From positions 620,001 through 684,000 of the forward strand of contig NZ_CP077290.1 in NCBI RefSeq assembly GCF_019047785.1: a stretch of DNA of 64,000 bases, in the 5' to 3' direction. The DNA comes from Enterobacter cancerogenus. Lineage in GTDB: Bacteria > Pseudomonadota > Gammaproteobacteria > Enterobacterales > Enterobacteriaceae. The translations under genes and the position numbers were made by a program. Positions 34,298 to 45,891 of the stretch are shown here, in pieces (positions within the stretch are counted from its first letter, which is position 1; every line of letters begins with the position of its first letter). The notes below the pieces were generated by a model. That model was not told the origin of the DNA, ran no database searches, and saw only the letters and a list, made by a program, of their open reading frames with translations.

Positions 34298-35668
34298 ATG
34301 ACGATTTACCATTCCGTTACCGACCTGATTGGCCAGACGCCCGTCATCCAGCTGCACAAACTCGATACCGGCCCCTGCTCGTTGTTTCTCAAGCTGGAAA
34401 ACCAGAACCCCGGCGGCTCGATTAAAGATCGCGTGGCGCTGTCGATGATCGCGGAAGCCGAGCGCAGCGGCCTGTTGCAGCCCGGCGGCACGATTATTGA
34501 GGCCACTGCCGGGAATACGGGGCTGGGCCTGGCGCTGATTGCGGCGCAAAAAGGCTATGCGCTGATTCTGGTTGTGCCGGACAAAATGAGTCGTGAAAAG
34601 ATATTCCACCTGCGTGCGCTGGGCGCACAGGTGGTGCTCACCCGTTCAGACGTGAATAAAGGCCACCCGGCCTACTATCAGGATTACGCCCAACGTCTGG
34701 CGGACGAATTGCCCGGTGCGTTTTATATCGACCAGTTTAATAATCCAGCCAACCCGCTGGCGCACCGCACCACGACCGCACCGGAGCTGTTTGAGCAGCT
34801 TAATGGCAACATCGACGCCATTGTCGTTGGCGTTGGCTCCGGCGGAACGCTGGGTGGCCTGCAGGCATGGTTTGCCGAACACTCTCCTCACACCGAGTTC
34901 GTGCTGGCGGATCCCGCCGGGTCGGTTCTGGCCGATCAGGTTGAGACCGGGCGCTATCAGGATGCCGGCGCCTGGCTGGTCGAGGGGATTGGCGAAGACT
35001 TTATTCCCCCGCTGGCCCACATTGAGGGGGTGAACCGCGCCTGGCGCATCAGCGATCGCGAGGCTTTTGCCACCGCGCGCGACCTGCTGAAAACAGAGGG
35101 CATTCTGGCCGGTTCCTCCAGCGGCACGCTGCTCGCCGCCGCGCTGAAATATTGCCAGGCACAGTCCTCGCCCAAACGCGTGGTGACCTTTGCCTGCGAC
35201 AGCGGCAATAAATATCTCTCAAAAATGTTTAACGATGACTGGCTGCGCCAGCAGGGGTTGATCTCGCGCCCTGCGGCTGGCGACCTGTCCGACTACATTG
35301 CCCTGCGGCACGACGAGGGTGCAACGGTGACTGTCGCACCGGATGACACGCTCTCCACCGTGCTGGCGCGAATGCGCCTGTATGACATCTCCCAGCTTCC
35401 GGTCATGGAGAATGGCCGGGTCGTTGGCATCATTGATGAGTGGGATCTGCTGCGCCATATCGGAGGGGATGGCGATCGTTTCGCGCTACCCGTCACCCGG
35501 GCCATGACGCGACAGGTTGAGTTTCTCGATAAACACGCCCCTGACAGCGCCCTGTTCAACATCTTCGACCGCGGTCTGGTCGCTGTCATTACTGACAACG
35601 ACCGTTTTTTAGGGCTGATCACGCGCAGCGACGTTCTGACCACCTGGCGCAACCGCCTGTCACAATAA
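34298..35668 (+). CDS. mtcB: Cystathionine beta-synthase (reverse transsulfuration)
   Basis: A PLP enzyme condensing homocysteine with serine (or O-acetylserine) to cystathionine. The 456-residue protein has an OASS-like domain with the PLP lysine in NPGGSIKDRVAL and the phosphate loop GVGSGGTLGG, then paired C-terminal CBS domains (about 330-456). The start at 34298 is seven bases after AAGGA. With the next gene it forms the reverse transsulfuration pair described as mtcBC in Klebsiella, letting cells make cysteine from methionine. Confidence 0.88.
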   Translation: MTIYHSVTDLIGQTPVIQLHKLDTGPCSLFLKLENQNPGGSIKDRVALSMIAEAERSGLLQPGGTIIEATAGNTGLGLALIAAQKGYALILVVPDKMSREKIFHLRALGAQVVLTRSDVNKGHPAYYQDYAQRLADELPGAFYIDQFNNPANPLAHRTTTAPELFEQLNGNIDAIVVGVGSGGTLGGLQAWFAEHSPHTEFVLADPAGSVLADQVETGRYQDAGAWLVEGIGEDFIPPLAHIEGVNRAWRISDREAFATARDLLKTEGILAGSSSGTLLAAALKYCQAQSSPKRVVTFACDSGNKYLSKMFNDDWLRQQGLISRPAAGDLSDYIALRHDEGATVTVAPDDTLSTVLARMRLYDISQLPVMENGRVVGIIDEWDLLRHIGGDGDRFALPVTRAMTRQVEFLDKHAPDSALFNIFDRGLVAVITDNDRFLGLITRSDVLTTWRNRLSQ

Positions 35669-35679
35669 AGGAATAAACG

Positions 35680-36825
35680 ATGAAAAATCTGGCCACCCTC
35701 AGCGTTCACAGCGGCGAGTTTCGCGACGAGCACGGCGCGGTCATGCCGCCGATTTACGCCACGTCCACGTTTGCACAACCGTCGCCGGGCGAGCACACCG
35801 GCTATGAGTATTCCCGCAGCGGTAACCCGACCCGCCACGCGCTGGAAACCGCGATTGCCGGGCTTGAAGGCGGTTCGCGGGGCTACGCGTTTGCGTCCGG
35901 CCTCGCGGCGATTTCGACCGTGCTTGAGCTTCTGGATAAAGACAGCCATATCATCGCCATTGATGACGTTTACGGCGGCACCTGGCGCCTGATAGAAAAC
36001 GTGCGCAAGCGCAGCGCCGGGCTGCAGGTGAGCTGGGTAAAACCCGGCGACCTGGCGGCTATCGAAGCCGCGATCCGGCCCCAGACGCGCATGGTCTGGG
36101 TAGAAACACCGACCAATCCGCTGTTAAAGCTGGCCGATCTGGCGGCGATAGCGGACATTGCGCGTCGTCATGGCGTTATCAGCGTGGCGGATAACACCTT
36201 TGCCTCACCGGTGATCCACCGTCCGCTGGCGTCCGGATTTGATATCGTGGTGCACTCAGCCACCAAATATCTCAACGGCCATTCGGACGTGGTGGCCGGG
36301 CTGGCGGTGGTGGGCGATAACCCGGCGCTGGCCGAACAGCTGGGCTTCCTGCAAAACGCCGTTGGCGGCGTTCTGGATCCGTTCAGCAGTTTCCTGACCC
36401 TGCGCGGCATCCGTACCCTTTCGCTGCGCGTCGAGCGCCACTCAATCAACGCACTGGCCGTGGCCCAATGGCTGGAGCAGCACCCGCAGGTTGAGAGCGT
36501 ATTTTACCCGGGGCTGGCGTCACACCCGCAGTATGAACTTGCCCGTCGCCAGATGGCGCTGCCCGGCGGCATGATTTCGCTGGTGGTTAAAGGCGATGCG
36601 CAACGCGCGACAGAGGTCATCCGCAAACTGAAACTGTTTACGCTTGCCGAAAGTTTGGGCGGCGTGGAGAGTCTGGTCAGCCAGCCCTACAGCATGACGC
36701 ACGCCTCTATCCCTCTTGAGCAGCGTCTGGCTAACGGGATCGTCCCGCAGCTTATCCGCCTGTCGGTGGGGATAGAGGACGCGCAGGATTTGATCGCCGA
36801 CCTCGACCAGGCGCTGACTCTTTAA
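35680..36825 (+). CDS. mtcC: Cystathionine gamma-lyase
   Basis: A PLP enzyme cleaving cystathionine to cysteine, 2-oxobutyrate and ammonia. It has 381 residues of the Cys/Met metabolism family, with the PLP lysine in VVHSATKYLNGHSDVVAG, plus YEYSRSGNPTR and SLGGVESLVSQP. MetB-like cystathionine gamma-synthase is the main alternative from sequence alone; the upstream cystathionine beta-synthase, 12 bp away, favours gamma-lyase. Confidence 0.87.
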   Translation: MKNLATLSVHSGEFRDEHGAVMPPIYATSTFAQPSPGEHTGYEYSRSGNPTRHALETAIAGLEGGSRGYAFASGLAAISTVLELLDKDSHIIAIDDVYGGTWRLIENVRKRSAGLQVSWVKPGDLAAIEAAIRPQTRMVWVETPTNPLLKLADLAAIADIARRHGVISVADNTFASPVIHRPLASGFDIVVHSATKYLNGHSDVVAGLAVVGDNPALAEQLGFLQNAVGGVLDPFSSFLTLRGIRTLSLRVERHSINALAVAQWLEQHPQVESVFYPGLASHPQYELARRQMALPGGMISLVVKGDAQRATEVIRKLKLFTLAESLGGVESLVSQPYSMTHASIPLEQRLANGIVPQLIRLSVGIEDAQDLIADLDQALTL

Positions 36826-36832
36826 GCAATAC

Positions 36833-36855
36833 GCGGCAGGTGTTGCACCTGCCGC
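36833..36855 (+). terminator. Hairpin after mtcC
   Basis: A perfect 10-bp stem GCGGCAGGTG / CACCTGCCGC with a 3-base loop, without a T-run. It is a probable 3' end structure. Confidence 0.55.
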
Positions 36856-36938
36856 CATAAGATGTCATTTCACCTTAACGCATTGATAACAATCTTATGT
36901 GAAACTGCAAAGATTGTTTTTGAAACGCTGTTTCCATT

Positions 36939-36967
36939 TTCCTTTTACCTCCCTTTCAGCGTATAAT
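36939..36967 (+). promoter_or_regulatory. pykF promoter
   Basis: A consensus -10 TATAAT is at 36962-36967 with only a weak -35. Transcription from about 36974 gives a leader of about 230 nt. Confidence 0.65.
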
Positions 36968-36984
36968 GCGCGCCAAATCCCTGG

Positions 36985-36998
36985 TGAATGGTTTCAGC
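36985..36998. promoter_or_regulatory. Cra (FruR) operator of pykF
   Basis: TGAATGGTTTCAGC is the reverse of GCTGAAACCATTCA and closely matches the Cra consensus GCTGAATCGATTCA. It lies just downstream of the start point, fitting Cra repression of pykF. Confidence 0.75.
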
Positions 36999-37202
36999 GC
37001 TTGGAAGACAAAAAACCACGTACAACTTTTCCTCTCTCCCGTTGGGCTGTCACACAGGCACACTTTCTTCTGCACGCTCATTTGATGTCTCCTATCCTTA
37101 GTGCGTGTCATATACTCTTTTGCAACACAGGTTTGACTCCGCGGCGGTGCGCCCCCGGAGCGAGATTTCCATATCCTTCCCAACTTAAAGACTAAGACTG
37201 TC

Positions 37203-38615
37203 ATGAAAAAGACGAAAATTGTTTGCACCATCGGCCCAAAAACCGAATCTGAAGAGATGCTGAGCAAAATGCTGGACGCCGGCATGAACGTTATGCGTCT
37301 GAACTTCTCTCACGGTGACTATGCTGAGCACGGTCAGCGTATCCAGAACTTGCGCAACGTGATGAGCAAGACCGGCAAAAAAGCCGCAATCCTGCTGGAC
37401 ACCAAAGGTCCTGAAATCCGTACTATCAAGCTGGAAGGCGGTAACGACGTTTCCCTGAAAGCGGGTCAGACCTTCACCTTCACCACCGACAAGTCTGTTG
37501 TCGGCAACAGCGAAACCGTTGCGGTAACCTATGAAGGCTTCACCAGCGATCTGTCCGTTGGCAACACCGTTCTGGTGGACGACGGCCTGATCGGCATGGA
37601 AGTGACCGCTATCGAAGGTAATAAAGTTATCTGTAAAGTGCTGAACAACGGCGACCTGGGCGAAAACAAAGGCGTTAACCTGCCGGGCGTTTCCATCGCG
37701 CTGCCAGCACTGGCTGAAAAAGACAAGCAAGACCTGATCTTCGGCTGCGAGCAAGGCGTTGACTTCGTGGCAGCGTCCTTTATCCGTAAGCGTTCCGACG
37801 TGGTGGAAATCCGTGAGCACCTGAAAGCGCACGGCGGCGAGAAGATTCAGATCATCTCCAAAATTGAAAACCAGGAAGGCCTGAACAACTTCGACGAAAT
37901 CCTCGAAGCGTCTGACGGCATCATGGTTGCACGTGGTGACCTGGGCGTTGAAATCCCGGTTGAAGAAGTTATCTTCGCGCAGAAGATGATGATCGAGAAA
38001 TGCGTTCGCGCGCGCAAAGTGGTTATCACCGCGACGCAGATGCTGGACTCCATGATCAAAAACCCACGCCCTACCCGCGCAGAAGCAGGCGACGTGGCGA
38101 ACGCCATCCTCGACGGTACCGACGCAGTCATGCTGTCCGGTGAGTCTGCAAAAGGGAAATACCCGCTGGAAGCCGTTAGCATCATGGCGACCATCTGCGA
38201 GCGTACTGACCGCGTGATGACCAGCCGTCTGGACTTCAACAACGACAGCCGTAAACTGCGCATCACCGAAGCAGTGTGCCGCGGTGCGGTAGAAACCGCC
38301 GAAAAACTGGACGCGCCGCTGATCGTTGTGGCAACCCAGGGCGGTAAATCTGCTCGTGCAGTGCGTAAATACTTCCCGGACGCCACCATCCTGGCGCTTA
38401 CCACTAACGAAACGACTGCGCGTCAGCTGGTGCTGAGCAAAGGCGTTGTGGCGCATCTGGTGGAAGAAATCGCATCAACTGACGATTTCTACATCCAGGG
38501 TAAAGAACTGGCGCTGCAAAGCGGTCTGGCACAGAAAGGCGACGTTGTGGTAATGGTTTCTGGTGCGCTGGTCCCAGCGGGCACCACTAACACCGCATCT
38601 GTTCACGTGCTGTAA
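37203..38615 (+). CDS. pykF: Pyruvate kinase I
   Basis: Fructose-1,6-bisphosphate-activated pyruvate kinase converting phosphoenolpyruvate and ADP to pyruvate and ATP. The 470 residues match E. coli PykF. Motifs include [24 protein letters not shown], the catalytic lysine region [10 protein letters not shown] and [12 protein letters not shown]. Strong translational codon bias is visible. It is followed by a clear terminator and then lpp, as in E. coli. Confidence 0.98.
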   Translation: MKKTKIVCTIGPKTESEEMLSKMLDAGMNVMRLNFSHGDYAEHGQRIQNLRNVMSKTGKKAAILLDTKGPEIRTIKLEGGNDVSLKAGQTFTFTTDKSVVGNSETVAVTYEGFTSDLSVGNTVLVDDGLIGMEVTAIEGNKVICKVLNNGDLGENKGVNLPGVSIALPALAEKDKQDLIFGCEQGVDFVAASFIRKRSDVVEIREHLKAHGGEKIQIISKIENQEGLNNFDEILEASDGIMVARGDLGVEIPVEEVIFAQKMMIEKCVRARKVVITATQMLDSMIKNPRPTRAEAGDVANAILDGTDAVMLSGESAKGKYPLEAVSIMATICERTDRVMTSRLDFNNDSRKLRITEAVCRGAVETAEKLDAPLIVVATQGGKSARAVRKYFPDATILALTTNETTARQLVLSKGVVAHLVEEIASTDDFYIQGKELALQSGLAQKGDVVVMVSGALVPAGTTNTASVHVL

Positions 38616-38642
38616 TAATTCCCGAACGAATTAATTTTGATT

Positions 38643-38669
38643 AAAGCGCCCCACGGGGCGCTTTTTTTA
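38643..38669 (+). terminator. Intrinsic terminator after pykF
   Basis: A stem AGCGCCC / GGGCGCT with a four-base loop is followed by T7. Confidence 0.92.
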
Positions 38670-38850
38670 TTCCTGTCTTTAGCCCTGTCTAATCAAAAAG
38701 CAAATCGGGTTTTTCTATTTAATCGCCAATTATCTAAGATGAATCCGATGAAAAATGCCTTTTTTAACATAGCTTTTTCGACAAAAATGCCAAATACGAT
38801 GCTTCTTTGAGCGAACGATCAAAAATAGGCGCATTCCCAACAAAAAAATA

Positions 38851-38885
38851 TTCTCAACCTAAAAAAGTTTGTGTAATACTTGTAA
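38851..38885 (+). promoter_or_regulatory. lpp promoter
   Basis: The sequence around TTCTCAACCTAAAAAAG and TTTGTGTAATACTTG is almost the same as the very strong E. coli lpp promoter; -10 TAATAC is at 38874-38879. The 310-bp gap before lpp is otherwise AT-rich and holds no gene. Confidence 0.88.
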
Positions 38886-38912
38886 CGCTACATGGAGATT
38901 AACTCAATCTAG

Positions 38913-39161
<249 letters not shown>

Positions 39162-39175
39162 TAGTACCTGTTAAT

Positions 39176-39207
39176 AAAATGGCGCACATTGTGCGCCATT
39201 TTTTTTG
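39176..39207. terminator. Terminator between lpp and ldtE
   Basis: An 11-bp stem AAATGGCGCAC / GTGCGCCATTT with an ATT loop, with T8 on the plus strand and A-rich sequence on the other, between convergent genes. Confidence 0.92.
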
Positions 39208-39218
39208 CCTTTTCCAGA

Positions 39219-40232
39219 CTACTGCGTCACCTTCTCTCCCTCGCGCTCTGCAACCGCATCTGACCCCCGGCTATTTTGCACCGATAACACGTTTGTGCTC
39301 GCGGACGTGCCGCTCGCCGTTGACACGGCAACCGGTATCCCGGCCCGGCGTGACAACGCTTTATCAATAAGCGCTTTATCATTGCCCGCCTGCGCCACAA
39401 AGGTCGCAAAATCCGCTGAGTGGCTTATCGCTACGGTTTGCGGGTCCTCCCCTTCCTGCTGCGCCAGCGGACGGTGAACCTCGATGTAACGCCTGCCGTC
39501 TGGCTCCACGGCGAATTTGACCGGCTCGTTGATAATCTGGACCCGCGTGCCGACGCGCACCTGTTCGAACAGCGCTTTAATATCCGGGGCATTCATGCGC
39601 ATACAGCCGGAACTGACGCGCAGACCGACGCTATTTGGCGCGCTGGTACCGTGGATGAGATATTCACCGTTACCGATGCCTAAACGCAGTGCAAAGCGTC
39701 CCAGTGGGTTATTTGGCCCTGCGGGTACGACAGGCGGCAGTTTAATGCCCTGCGCCAGTGAGCGTGCTCTGATGCCCGCCGTTGGCGTCCAGGTAGGATT
39801 GGGGATTTTCTGGCTCACGCGCGTGGTACTGACCGGCGTTTCCAGCCCCAGCTGGCCGATGCCAAGCGGATAGACCTCTACCCTGTTTTCATCCGGCGGG
39901 AAGTAATAGAGCCGCAGCTCTGCCAGGTTCACCACAATCCCCTCGCGCGGGGTGTCCGGTAGCAGCATTTGAGACGGTATAGTGATTACCGTGCCCGGCG
40001 CGGGGTTCACCGGTGCAATGGTATTATTGGTCTCAAGGATCAGCTGTGCGGCGGTGTTAAACCGTCGCGCAATGTCCTGCAGTTTATTATCGCCCTCCTG
40101 AATGGTGTACGTTTGATTTTGGCCAATAAGCCTGCTGCCGACGGGCGGCAAAGGGTAATCCACCGCACGGGCCGTATTAAGGGCACCGAGCGAACCTAAA
40201 AGTATAAGAGTAATGAAAGACGCGCGCTTCAT
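39219..40232 (-). CDS. ldtE: L,D-transpeptidase LdtE
   Basis: Forms 3-3 (mDAP-mDAP) cross-links in peptidoglycan. The 337-residue protein has a signal peptide (to ARA), a LysM domain ([18 protein letters not shown]), and a YkuD catalytic domain with [20 protein letters not shown] holding the catalytic Cys and His. The order lpp-ldtE-suf matches E. coli, where this is YnhG/LdtE. The C-terminal 40 residues are Ser/Ala-rich and variable. Confidence 0.96.
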   Translation of the reverse strand: MKRASFITLILLGSLGALNTARAVDYPLPPVGSRLIGQNQTYTIQEGDNKLQDIARRFNTAAQLILETNNTIAPVNPAPGTVITIPSQMLLPDTPREGIVVNLAELRLYYFPPDENRVEVYPLGIGQLGLETPVSTTRVSQKIPNPTWTPTAGIRARSLAQGIKLPPVVPAGPNNPLGRFALRLGIGNGEYLIHGTSAPNSVGLRVSSGCMRMNAPDIKALFEQVRVGTRVQIINEPVKFAVEPDGRRYIEVHRPLAQQEGEDPQTVAISHSADFATFVAQAGNDKALIDKALSRRAGIPVAVSTASGTSASTNVLSVQNSRGSDAVAEREGEKVTQ

Positions 40233-40329
40233 GCTGAGATTCCTTATTCACTGACAGAACGCCAGAAAGCTGAAAAACCAGCGAGGCGGGAACCACCTCG
40301 CGAAACAGAATGAATGCTGTCCTGTAAGT

Positions 40330-40746
40330 CTAGCTAATGATTGCGGCTTTAGCGCGGATGGCGCGGATCATCGCTTCCAGACCCTGGGAGCGTGACGGGG
40401 TGAGATGCTGCGTGAGCGCCATTTTTTCAAACCACGGGCGCACGTCAAAGGCGACGATATCCTGAGGAGACATCTGGTGATAGAGAATAAACACGACGGC
40501 GATAAGCCCTTTTACAATGGCGGCATCGCTGTCACCCTGTAGCTCAATAACGCCGTCGCTATTCTGGTGCATCACAATCCACACCTGGCTCTGACAGCCC
40601 TGAATAATATTATCAGGGTTATGGGCCTCTTCACCGAGCGGCGGCAAACGCTGTCCCAGCTCAATAATATAGAGATACTTCTCTTCCCAGTTTGCGCAAC
40701 GCCCGAAGTTACGCAGCAGTTTTTCTTTGTCCGGCAGTTCTGCCAT
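40330..40746 (-). CDS. sufE: Cysteine desulfuration protein SufE
   Basis: Accepts persulfide sulfur from SufS and passes it to SufB. The 138-residue protein has the acceptor Cys in IQGCQSQVW (about Cys51) and the family motif [18 protein letters not shown]. It is the last gene of the sufABCDSE operon, 14 bp after sufS. Confidence 0.97.
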   Translation of the reverse strand: MAELPDKEKLLRNFGRCANWEEKYLYIIELGQRLPPLGEEAHNPDNIIQGCQSQVWIVMHQNSDGVIELQGDSDAAIVKGLIAVVFILYHQMSPQDIVAFDVRPWFEKMALTQHLTPSRSQGLEAMIRAIRAKAAIIS

Positions 40747-40760
40747 GTTTCGCCTCTTTG

Positions 40761-41981
40761 TTAACCCAGCAGCTGATGAATGCGCTTCAGCCCAGCCACC
40801 AGTCTGTCGACCTCTTCCATCGTGTTATACATTACCAGCGATGCCCGGCACATTGCCGGCACCTGGTACCACTCCATCAGCGGCATAGCGCAGTGATGTC
40901 CGGTACGTACCGCCACGCCGTAATTATCAAGGAAGCTCCCCACATCATAGGCGTGGTGTTTCCCCAGATTAAAGGCGATAACGCCCTGGCGGTTGGCTGG
41001 GCCGTATAACGTCAGGTCCGGCACGTTGGCAAGCTCCTGTAACGCATAATGCATCAGCAGCTGTTCATATTCATGAATTGCCTCAAGGCCGATGGCCGAG
41101 ACGTAAGATAACGCCGCTCCCAGGCCGATAATCCCGCCGGTGTTGGGCGTCCCCGCCTCAAAGCGCCACGGCGCACGGGCGTAGGTGGTGCCCTGCGTCA
41201 GGCTGACGGTGGCGATCATCGACCCGCCCCCTTCCCACGGCGGCATGGCCTGCAAAATATCTTCTTTGACGTACAGCACGCCAATACCGGTAGGCCCGTA
41301 AAGCTTATGGGCGGAGAAGACGTAGAAATCGCAATCCAGCGCCTGCACATCCACCGCGTGGTGCATCACCGCCTGGGCACCATCTATCAACACCTTCGCG
41401 CCCACCTGATGCGCCTTCGCAACGATCTCCGCTACCGGGTTCTCGGTGCCCAGCACGTTAGAGACCTGCGTCACCGCCACCAGCCGCGTGCGCTCGTCCA
41501 GCAGTGCGTCAAGCTGCGCCAGCTGAAGCGTGCCATCGTCATGCAGCGGGACCACGCGCAGCTCTGCACCGACGCGCTCGCAGAGCATCTGCCACGGCAC
41601 GATATTGGCATGGTGCTCCATCCGGGTGATGATGATGTTATCACCCGCGTGCACCTGCGCGCTGCCCCAGCTGTTAGCCACCAGGTTGATCCCTTCGGTG
41701 GTGCCGCGCACAAAGACCAGCTCTTCCGGCGAGCGGGCGTTGAGGAACGCAGCGGCCTGAGTACGCACGTTTTCCATGCTTTGAGTGGCTTCGGCGCTAA
41801 GCGTGTGAATGCCACGATGCACGGCGGCATAGCCGTGGCGGTAGAACCCGGCTTCAGCGTCAATGACCTGATTGGGCTTCTGGGCACTGGCCGCGCTGTC
41901 GAGATAGGCCAGCGGCAGACCGTTGACTTCACGGGTCAGGACCGGGAAATCAGCCCGGATTTTTTCTACGGGAAAACTCAT
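40761..41981 (-). CDS. sufS: Cysteine desulfurase SufS
   Basis: A PLP enzyme that takes sulfur from cysteine as a persulfide, activated by SufE. The 406-residue protein shows the PLP lysine in [14 protein letters not shown] and the active Cys in [13 protein letters not shown] (about Cys364). It overlaps sufD by 4 bp. Confidence 0.97.
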   Translation of the reverse strand: MSFPVEKIRADFPVLTREVNGLPLAYLDSAASAQKPNQVIDAEAGFYRHGYAAVHRGIHTLSAEATQSMENVRTQAAAFLNARSPEELVFVRGTTEGINLVANSWGSAQVHAGDNIIITRMEHHANIVPWQMLCERVGAELRVVPLHDDGTLQLAQLDALLDERTRLVAVTQVSNVLGTENPVAEIVAKAHQVGAKVLIDGAQAVMHHAVDVQALDCDFYVFSAHKLYGPTGIGVLYVKEDILQAMPPWEGGGSMIATVSLTQGTTYARAPWRFEAGTPNTGGIIGLGAALSYVSAIGLEAIHEYEQLLMHYALQELANVPDLTLYGPANRQGVIAFNLGKHHAYDVGSFLDNYGVAVRTGHHCAMPLMEWYQVPAMCRASLVMYNTMEEVDRLVAGLKRIHQLLG

Positions 41982-43249
41982 GCCTCGCCTCCAGGCAGAC
42001 GCTGGCCAATACGAGTCAGGACCTGCTGTTTGAGTATGCCGTCGCGCAGGGCTTCCGTCAGCTCCGCGGCAAAGGCATAGATAATCATCTTCTGCGCGGC
42101 CTGCTGGTCAATGCCGCGCGAGCGCAGATAGAACATCTGTTCGTCGTCAATCCGCCCGACCGTTGCGCCGTGGCTGCATTTGACGTCATCGGCGTAGATC
42201 TCCAGTTGCGGCTTGGTATCCACCTCCGCCAGACGGCCCATCAGCAGGTTGTTGTTGGTCATCTGCCCGTCGGTCTTGATCGCGTGCTGCGCCACGTTGA
42301 TCAGGCCATTAAACACCGCACGCCCTTTATCGCTGACGATGGTTTTATGCAGCTGGCGGCTGTTACAGTAGCCTTTGTTGTGCTCAAGCCAGGTACGCGT
42401 GTCGCACACTTCTGATTTCACCGGCATCGCCAGGCTGTTGATGCGCAGGGTGGTGTTTTCACCGTTAAGCTGCGTGCTGGTGTTGTGTCTTAGCACCGCG
42501 CCGCCGAGCAGGAAGCTGTGGCTGTCGGCCGCGCCGTCTGGCCCCAGCGCAATGTCGTTATGAGCAAAGTGATGGCTCACCGGGTTTTCAAACGCCAGCT
42601 TGATGTGGTGAAGCTGGGCGTTCGCGGCCACGTTCATGGTCAGGCGCGCCCCGGTGAAATGGCGGGTATCGTTCAGGCTGACATAATGCTCGATGACCGT
42701 CGCCTCCGCCCCTTCCGCCAGCTCAACGTGGTGACGATAGTGCGCCGTGTTGATCTCATCGCCGTCCAGCCCCTGGGTGATGTGCATCAGCAGTAGCGGT
42801 TTGTCAGGGCGCTGGTTACGCCTGACGGAAATATGCGTCACGCTCTGCGCCAGGCTTTCGGTCAGGTGCAGGAAAACCTCAGGCTGCACGGGCGCATGCA
42901 GGTTCTGCCGATCGTTATTGATCGCCACCTCAAATCCGCTCTCCTGGGTGCTGTCGCTCAGTTCAGGTCGGAACTGCCCGTCAACAAAGACCAGACGCAC
43001 CGCATCCAGGGTGAGCGCCAGCGCGTCGCGCTGCGCCGGGTGAACGTCAGCCAGGCGCGTGACAAATTCGCCCTTCAGCAGGCCATCGAGCGGGGTGTAT
43101 TTCCAGTTCTCCTGCTTACGCGTCGGCAGGCCGAGGCGCAGCAGCTGCTGCAAATGGTGCTCAGCCTGTTCAGACCGGGTGTTGCCCTGCGCTTCAAACA
43201 GGCGGTGCCACTGCTGGAGAACATTACTGCTGTTCGGTAAGCCAGCCAT
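41978..43249 (-). CDS. sufD: Fe-S cluster scaffold subunit SufD
   Basis: Part of the SufBC2D scaffold complex that builds [4Fe-4S] clusters under iron limitation and oxidative stress. The 423-residue protein is the SufB/SufD beta-helix family; typical C-terminal text is [25 protein letters not shown]. It overlaps sufC upstream and sufS downstream, showing tight coupling. Confidence 0.96.
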   Translation of the reverse strand: MAGLPNSSNVLQQWHRLFEAQGNTRSEQAEHHLQQLLRLGLPTRKQENWKYTPLDGLLKGEFVTRLADVHPAQRDALALTLDAVRLVFVDGQFRPELSDSTQESGFEVAINNDRQNLHAPVQPEVFLHLTESLAQSVTHISVRRNQRPDKPLLLMHITQGLDGDEINTAHYRHHVELAEGAEATVIEHYVSLNDTRHFTGARLTMNVAANAQLHHIKLAFENPVSHHFAHNDIALGPDGAADSHSFLLGGAVLRHNTSTQLNGENTTLRINSLAMPVKSEVCDTRTWLEHNKGYCNSRQLHKTIVSDKGRAVFNGLINVAQHAIKTDGQMTNNNLLMGRLAEVDTKPQLEIYADDVKCSHGATVGRIDDEQMFYLRSRGIDQQAAQKMIIYAFAAELTEALRDGILKQQVLTRIGQRLPGGEA

Positions 43250-43970
43250 AACCTTGCTCCTCCAGTTGTTTGACCAGCGTAAAATCGCCGGATTTCACAA
43301 TACGTCCCTGATAGAGCACGTGCACAAAATCCGGTTTGATGTAGTCAAGAATGCGCTGGTAGTGGGTCACGATGATGAACGAGCGGTTGCCATCGCGCAG
43401 AGAGTTAACCCCGTCCGCCACAATTTTCAGGGCATCGATATCCAGGCCGGAGTCGGTCTCATCCAGAATGCAAAGTTCCGGTTCGAGCACCGCCATCTGC
43501 AGGATATCGTTACGCTTTTTCTCACCGCCGGAGAAGCCGACGTTGACCGAGCGGGTCAGCAGGTCTTCCGGCATTTTTAACAGCTTGATCTTCTCTTCCA
43601 TCAGATCCTGGAAGTCAAAGCGGTCCAGCGCGTCGAGGCCGCGATACTTGCGTACCGCGTTGAGCGCGGTTTGCAGGAAGAACTGGTTGCTGACGCCGGG
43701 TATTTCCACCGGATACTGGAAGGCCATAAAAATGCCCTCGCCCGCCCGCTCTTCCGGCGACATCTCCAGAAGATCTTTGCCGTTAAACTCAACCGCGCCG
43801 TGGGTGACTTCGTAATCTTCTCGTCCTGCCAGCGTCGCAGAAAGCGTACTTTTCCCGGAGCCGTTTGGCCCCATGATGGCGTGGACTTCGCCCGGTTTGA
43901 CGTTAAAGTTGAGACCGCGGAGGATCTCTTTATCTTCCACACTGACCTGTAAATCTTTAATGCTTAACAT
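43224..43970 (-). CDS. sufC: Fe-S assembly ATPase SufC
   Basis: ABC-type ATPase of the SufBC2D complex, soluble rather than a transporter. The 248-residue protein has Walker A GPNGSGKST, signature region GFSGGEKKR and Walker B ILDETDSGLD. It overlaps sufD by 26 bp. Confidence 0.98.
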   Translation of the reverse strand: MLSIKDLQVSVEDKEILRGLNFNVKPGEVHAIMGPNGSGKSTLSATLAGREDYEVTHGAVEFNGKDLLEMSPEERAGEGIFMAFQYPVEIPGVSNQFFLQTALNAVRKYRGLDALDRFDFQDLMEEKIKLLKMPEDLLTRSVNVGFSGGEKKRNDILQMAVLEPELCILDETDSGLDIDALKIVADGVNSLRDGNRSFIIVTHYQRILDYIKPDFVHVLYQGRIVKSGDFTLVKQLEEQGYGWLTEQQ

Positions 43971-43979
43971 GTGCTTTCC

Positions 43980-45470
43980 TTAACCGACGCTGTGTTCAAG
44001 ACTGATGGCGAGGAGTTTCTGGGCTTCAACGGCAAATTCCAGCGGCAGTTCAGAGAACACATCCTTGCAGAAGCCGTTCACAATCATCGAAATGGCATCT
44101 TCTTCGCTGATCCCACGCTGCAGGCAGTAGAAGAGCTGATCTTCCCCGATGCGCGAGGTTGTCGCCTCGTGCTCAAGCTGCGCGCTGTTGTTCCGGCACT
44201 CGACGTACGGGAAGGTGTGTGCCCCGCAGTCGGCACCGATCAGCATAGAGTCACACTGGGTAAAATTACGGGCGTTGGTCGCCGTCGGCATGATTTTCAC
44301 CAGACCGCGATAGCTGTTCTGGCTGTGCCCGGCAGAGATGCCTTTCGAGATGATCGTCGATTTGGTATTTTTGCCGATATGGATCATCTTGGTGCCGGTA
44401 TCCGCCTGCTGATGACCGCTGGTGAGCGCCACCGAGTAGAACTCGCCGATGGAGTTGTCCCCGCGCAAAATGCAGCTTGGGTATTTCCAGGTGATGGCCG
44501 AGCCGGTTTCCGACTGGGTCCAGGACATTTTGCTGTTCTGACCTTCGCACAGCGCACGCTTGGTGACGAAGTTCAGAATGCCGCCGGTATTGCCGTCCCC
44601 CGGGAACCAGTTTTGCACCGTGGAGTATTTCACTTCCGCGTCTTTGTGGATGATCACTTCCACGACCGCAGCATGAAGCTGGTAGCTGTCACGCACTGGC
44701 GCTGAGCACCCTTCAATATAGCTGACGTAACTGCCTTCATCGGCAACCAGGATAGTTCGTTCGAACTGACCGGTTTTCTCCGCGTTGATACGGAAATAGG
44801 TCGACAGCTCCATCGGGCAGCGCACCCCTTTCGGCACGTAAATAAAGGTGCCGTCGGAAGCCACCGCGGCGTTCAGGGCCGCAAAGAAGTTGTCGTTACT
44901 CGGCACCACGGTACCGATGTACTTTTTCACCAGCTCGGGGTGATCGTGAATCGCCTCGCCGAACGAGCAGAAGATGATCCCCTGTTCGCCCAGTTTTTCA
45001 CGGTAGGTCGTCGCGACGGAGACGGAGTCAAAGATGGCGTCCACCGCCACCTCTTTGCCTTCGCGTACCGGTACCCCGAGCTGGTTGAATGCGTCTTCAA
45101 CCTCTTTACTGAGGAAGCTATTGTCAGCGCCGGTTTGCTGGACCGCGCCAGGCTGAGAGGCGCAGGTGTCATCACAGCTGCCGCAGGACGGCGCGGAGTA
45201 GTAGCTGTAATCCTGATAGTTCAGCTTATCGTAGTGCGCTTTCAGCCAGTGCGGCTCCTCCATTTCCAGCCAGGCGCGAAACGCGCTCAGGCGGAATTCG
45301 AGCATCCACTCCGGCTCATTACGCTTGGCCGAAATGGCACGTACAACCTCTTCGTTGATGCCTTTCGCCAGCTCATCGGTCTGCAACTGCGTGAAGAACC
45401 CCTCTTTATAGTTGAGGTGCCCGCCACTCCAGGTGTTAACATCACTCGTTGCTTCAGTATTACGAGACAT
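43980..45470 (-). CDS. sufB: Fe-S cluster scaffold subunit SufB
   Basis: The core scaffold of the SufBC2D complex, binding the nascent cluster and receiving sulfur from SufE. The product is 496 residues, with conserved [24 protein letters not shown] near the C-terminus and a Cys-rich segment ([11 protein letters not shown]). The start [15 protein letters not shown] matches E. coli; the frame to 45509 overlaps sufA and is not the start. Confidence 0.97.
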   Translation of the reverse strand: MSRNTEATSDVNTWSGGHLNYKEGFFTQLQTDELAKGINEEVVRAISAKRNEPEWMLEFRLSAFRAWLEMEEPHWLKAHYDKLNYQDYSYYSAPSCGSCDDTCASQPGAVQQTGADNSFLSKEVEDAFNQLGVPVREGKEVAVDAIFDSVSVATTYREKLGEQGIIFCSFGEAIHDHPELVKKYIGTVVPSNDNFFAALNAAVASDGTFIYVPKGVRCPMELSTYFRINAEKTGQFERTILVADEGSYVSYIEGCSAPVRDSYQLHAAVVEVIIHKDAEVKYSTVQNWFPGDGNTGGILNFVTKRALCEGQNSKMSWTQSETGSAITWKYPSCILRGDNSIGEFYSVALTSGHQQADTGTKMIHIGKNTKSTIISKGISAGHSQNSYRGLVKIMPTATNARNFTQCDSMLIGADCGAHTFPYVECRNNSAQLEHEATTSRIGEDQLFYCLQRGISEEDAISMIVNGFCKDVFSELPLEFAVEAQKLLAISLEHSVG

Positions 45471-45478
45471 AGTACCGC

Positions 45479-45847
45479 CTATACCCCAAAGCTTTCGCCG
45501 CAGCCACATTCGTTCTGGGCTTTCGGGTTATGAAATTTAAACAGCTGATTTAAACCTTCACGGACATAGTCAACCTCGGTGCCGTCGATAAAGGGCATCG
45601 CCTGCAGCGCGACGTAGAGCTTCGCGCCGTCAGTTTCAAACACCAGGTCATCTTTAGCAGGTTCTGTGACGGTATCCAGCACATAGCCGAAGCCTGCGCA
45701 GCCCGTCTGTTTTACGCCTAAGCGCACGCCCAATATTTCGGGCTTCTTCGCCACCAGCTCATGGATATGGGCTGCAGCGGCGGGCGTAAGCGTTAGCCCG
45801 CGCCAGGCAAAATCGGCAGGATTGAAGGTTTCTGAATGCAGTTCCAT
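45479..45847 (-). CDS. sufA: Fe-S carrier SufA
   Basis: An A-type carrier moving Fe-S clusters from SufBCD to target proteins. The 122-residue protein has the three conserved cysteines in GCAGFGY and CGCGESF. It is the first gene of the operon, next to the Fur-type box. Confidence 0.97.
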   Translation of the reverse strand: MELHSETFNPADFAWRGLTLTPAAAAHIHELVAKKPEILGVRLGVKQTGCAGFGYVLDTVTEPAKDDLVFETDGAKLYVALQAMPFIDGTEVDYVREGLNQLFKFHNPKAQNECGCGESFGV

Positions 45848-45891
45848 AGGTCCACCTCATCTAATAAGCCACCAGGGCATAACACCATGTT

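Noticed and set aside
37185..38456. 423-residue open frame on the minus strand over pykF
   Set aside because: Shadow of the highly codon-biased pykF gene; no family pattern.
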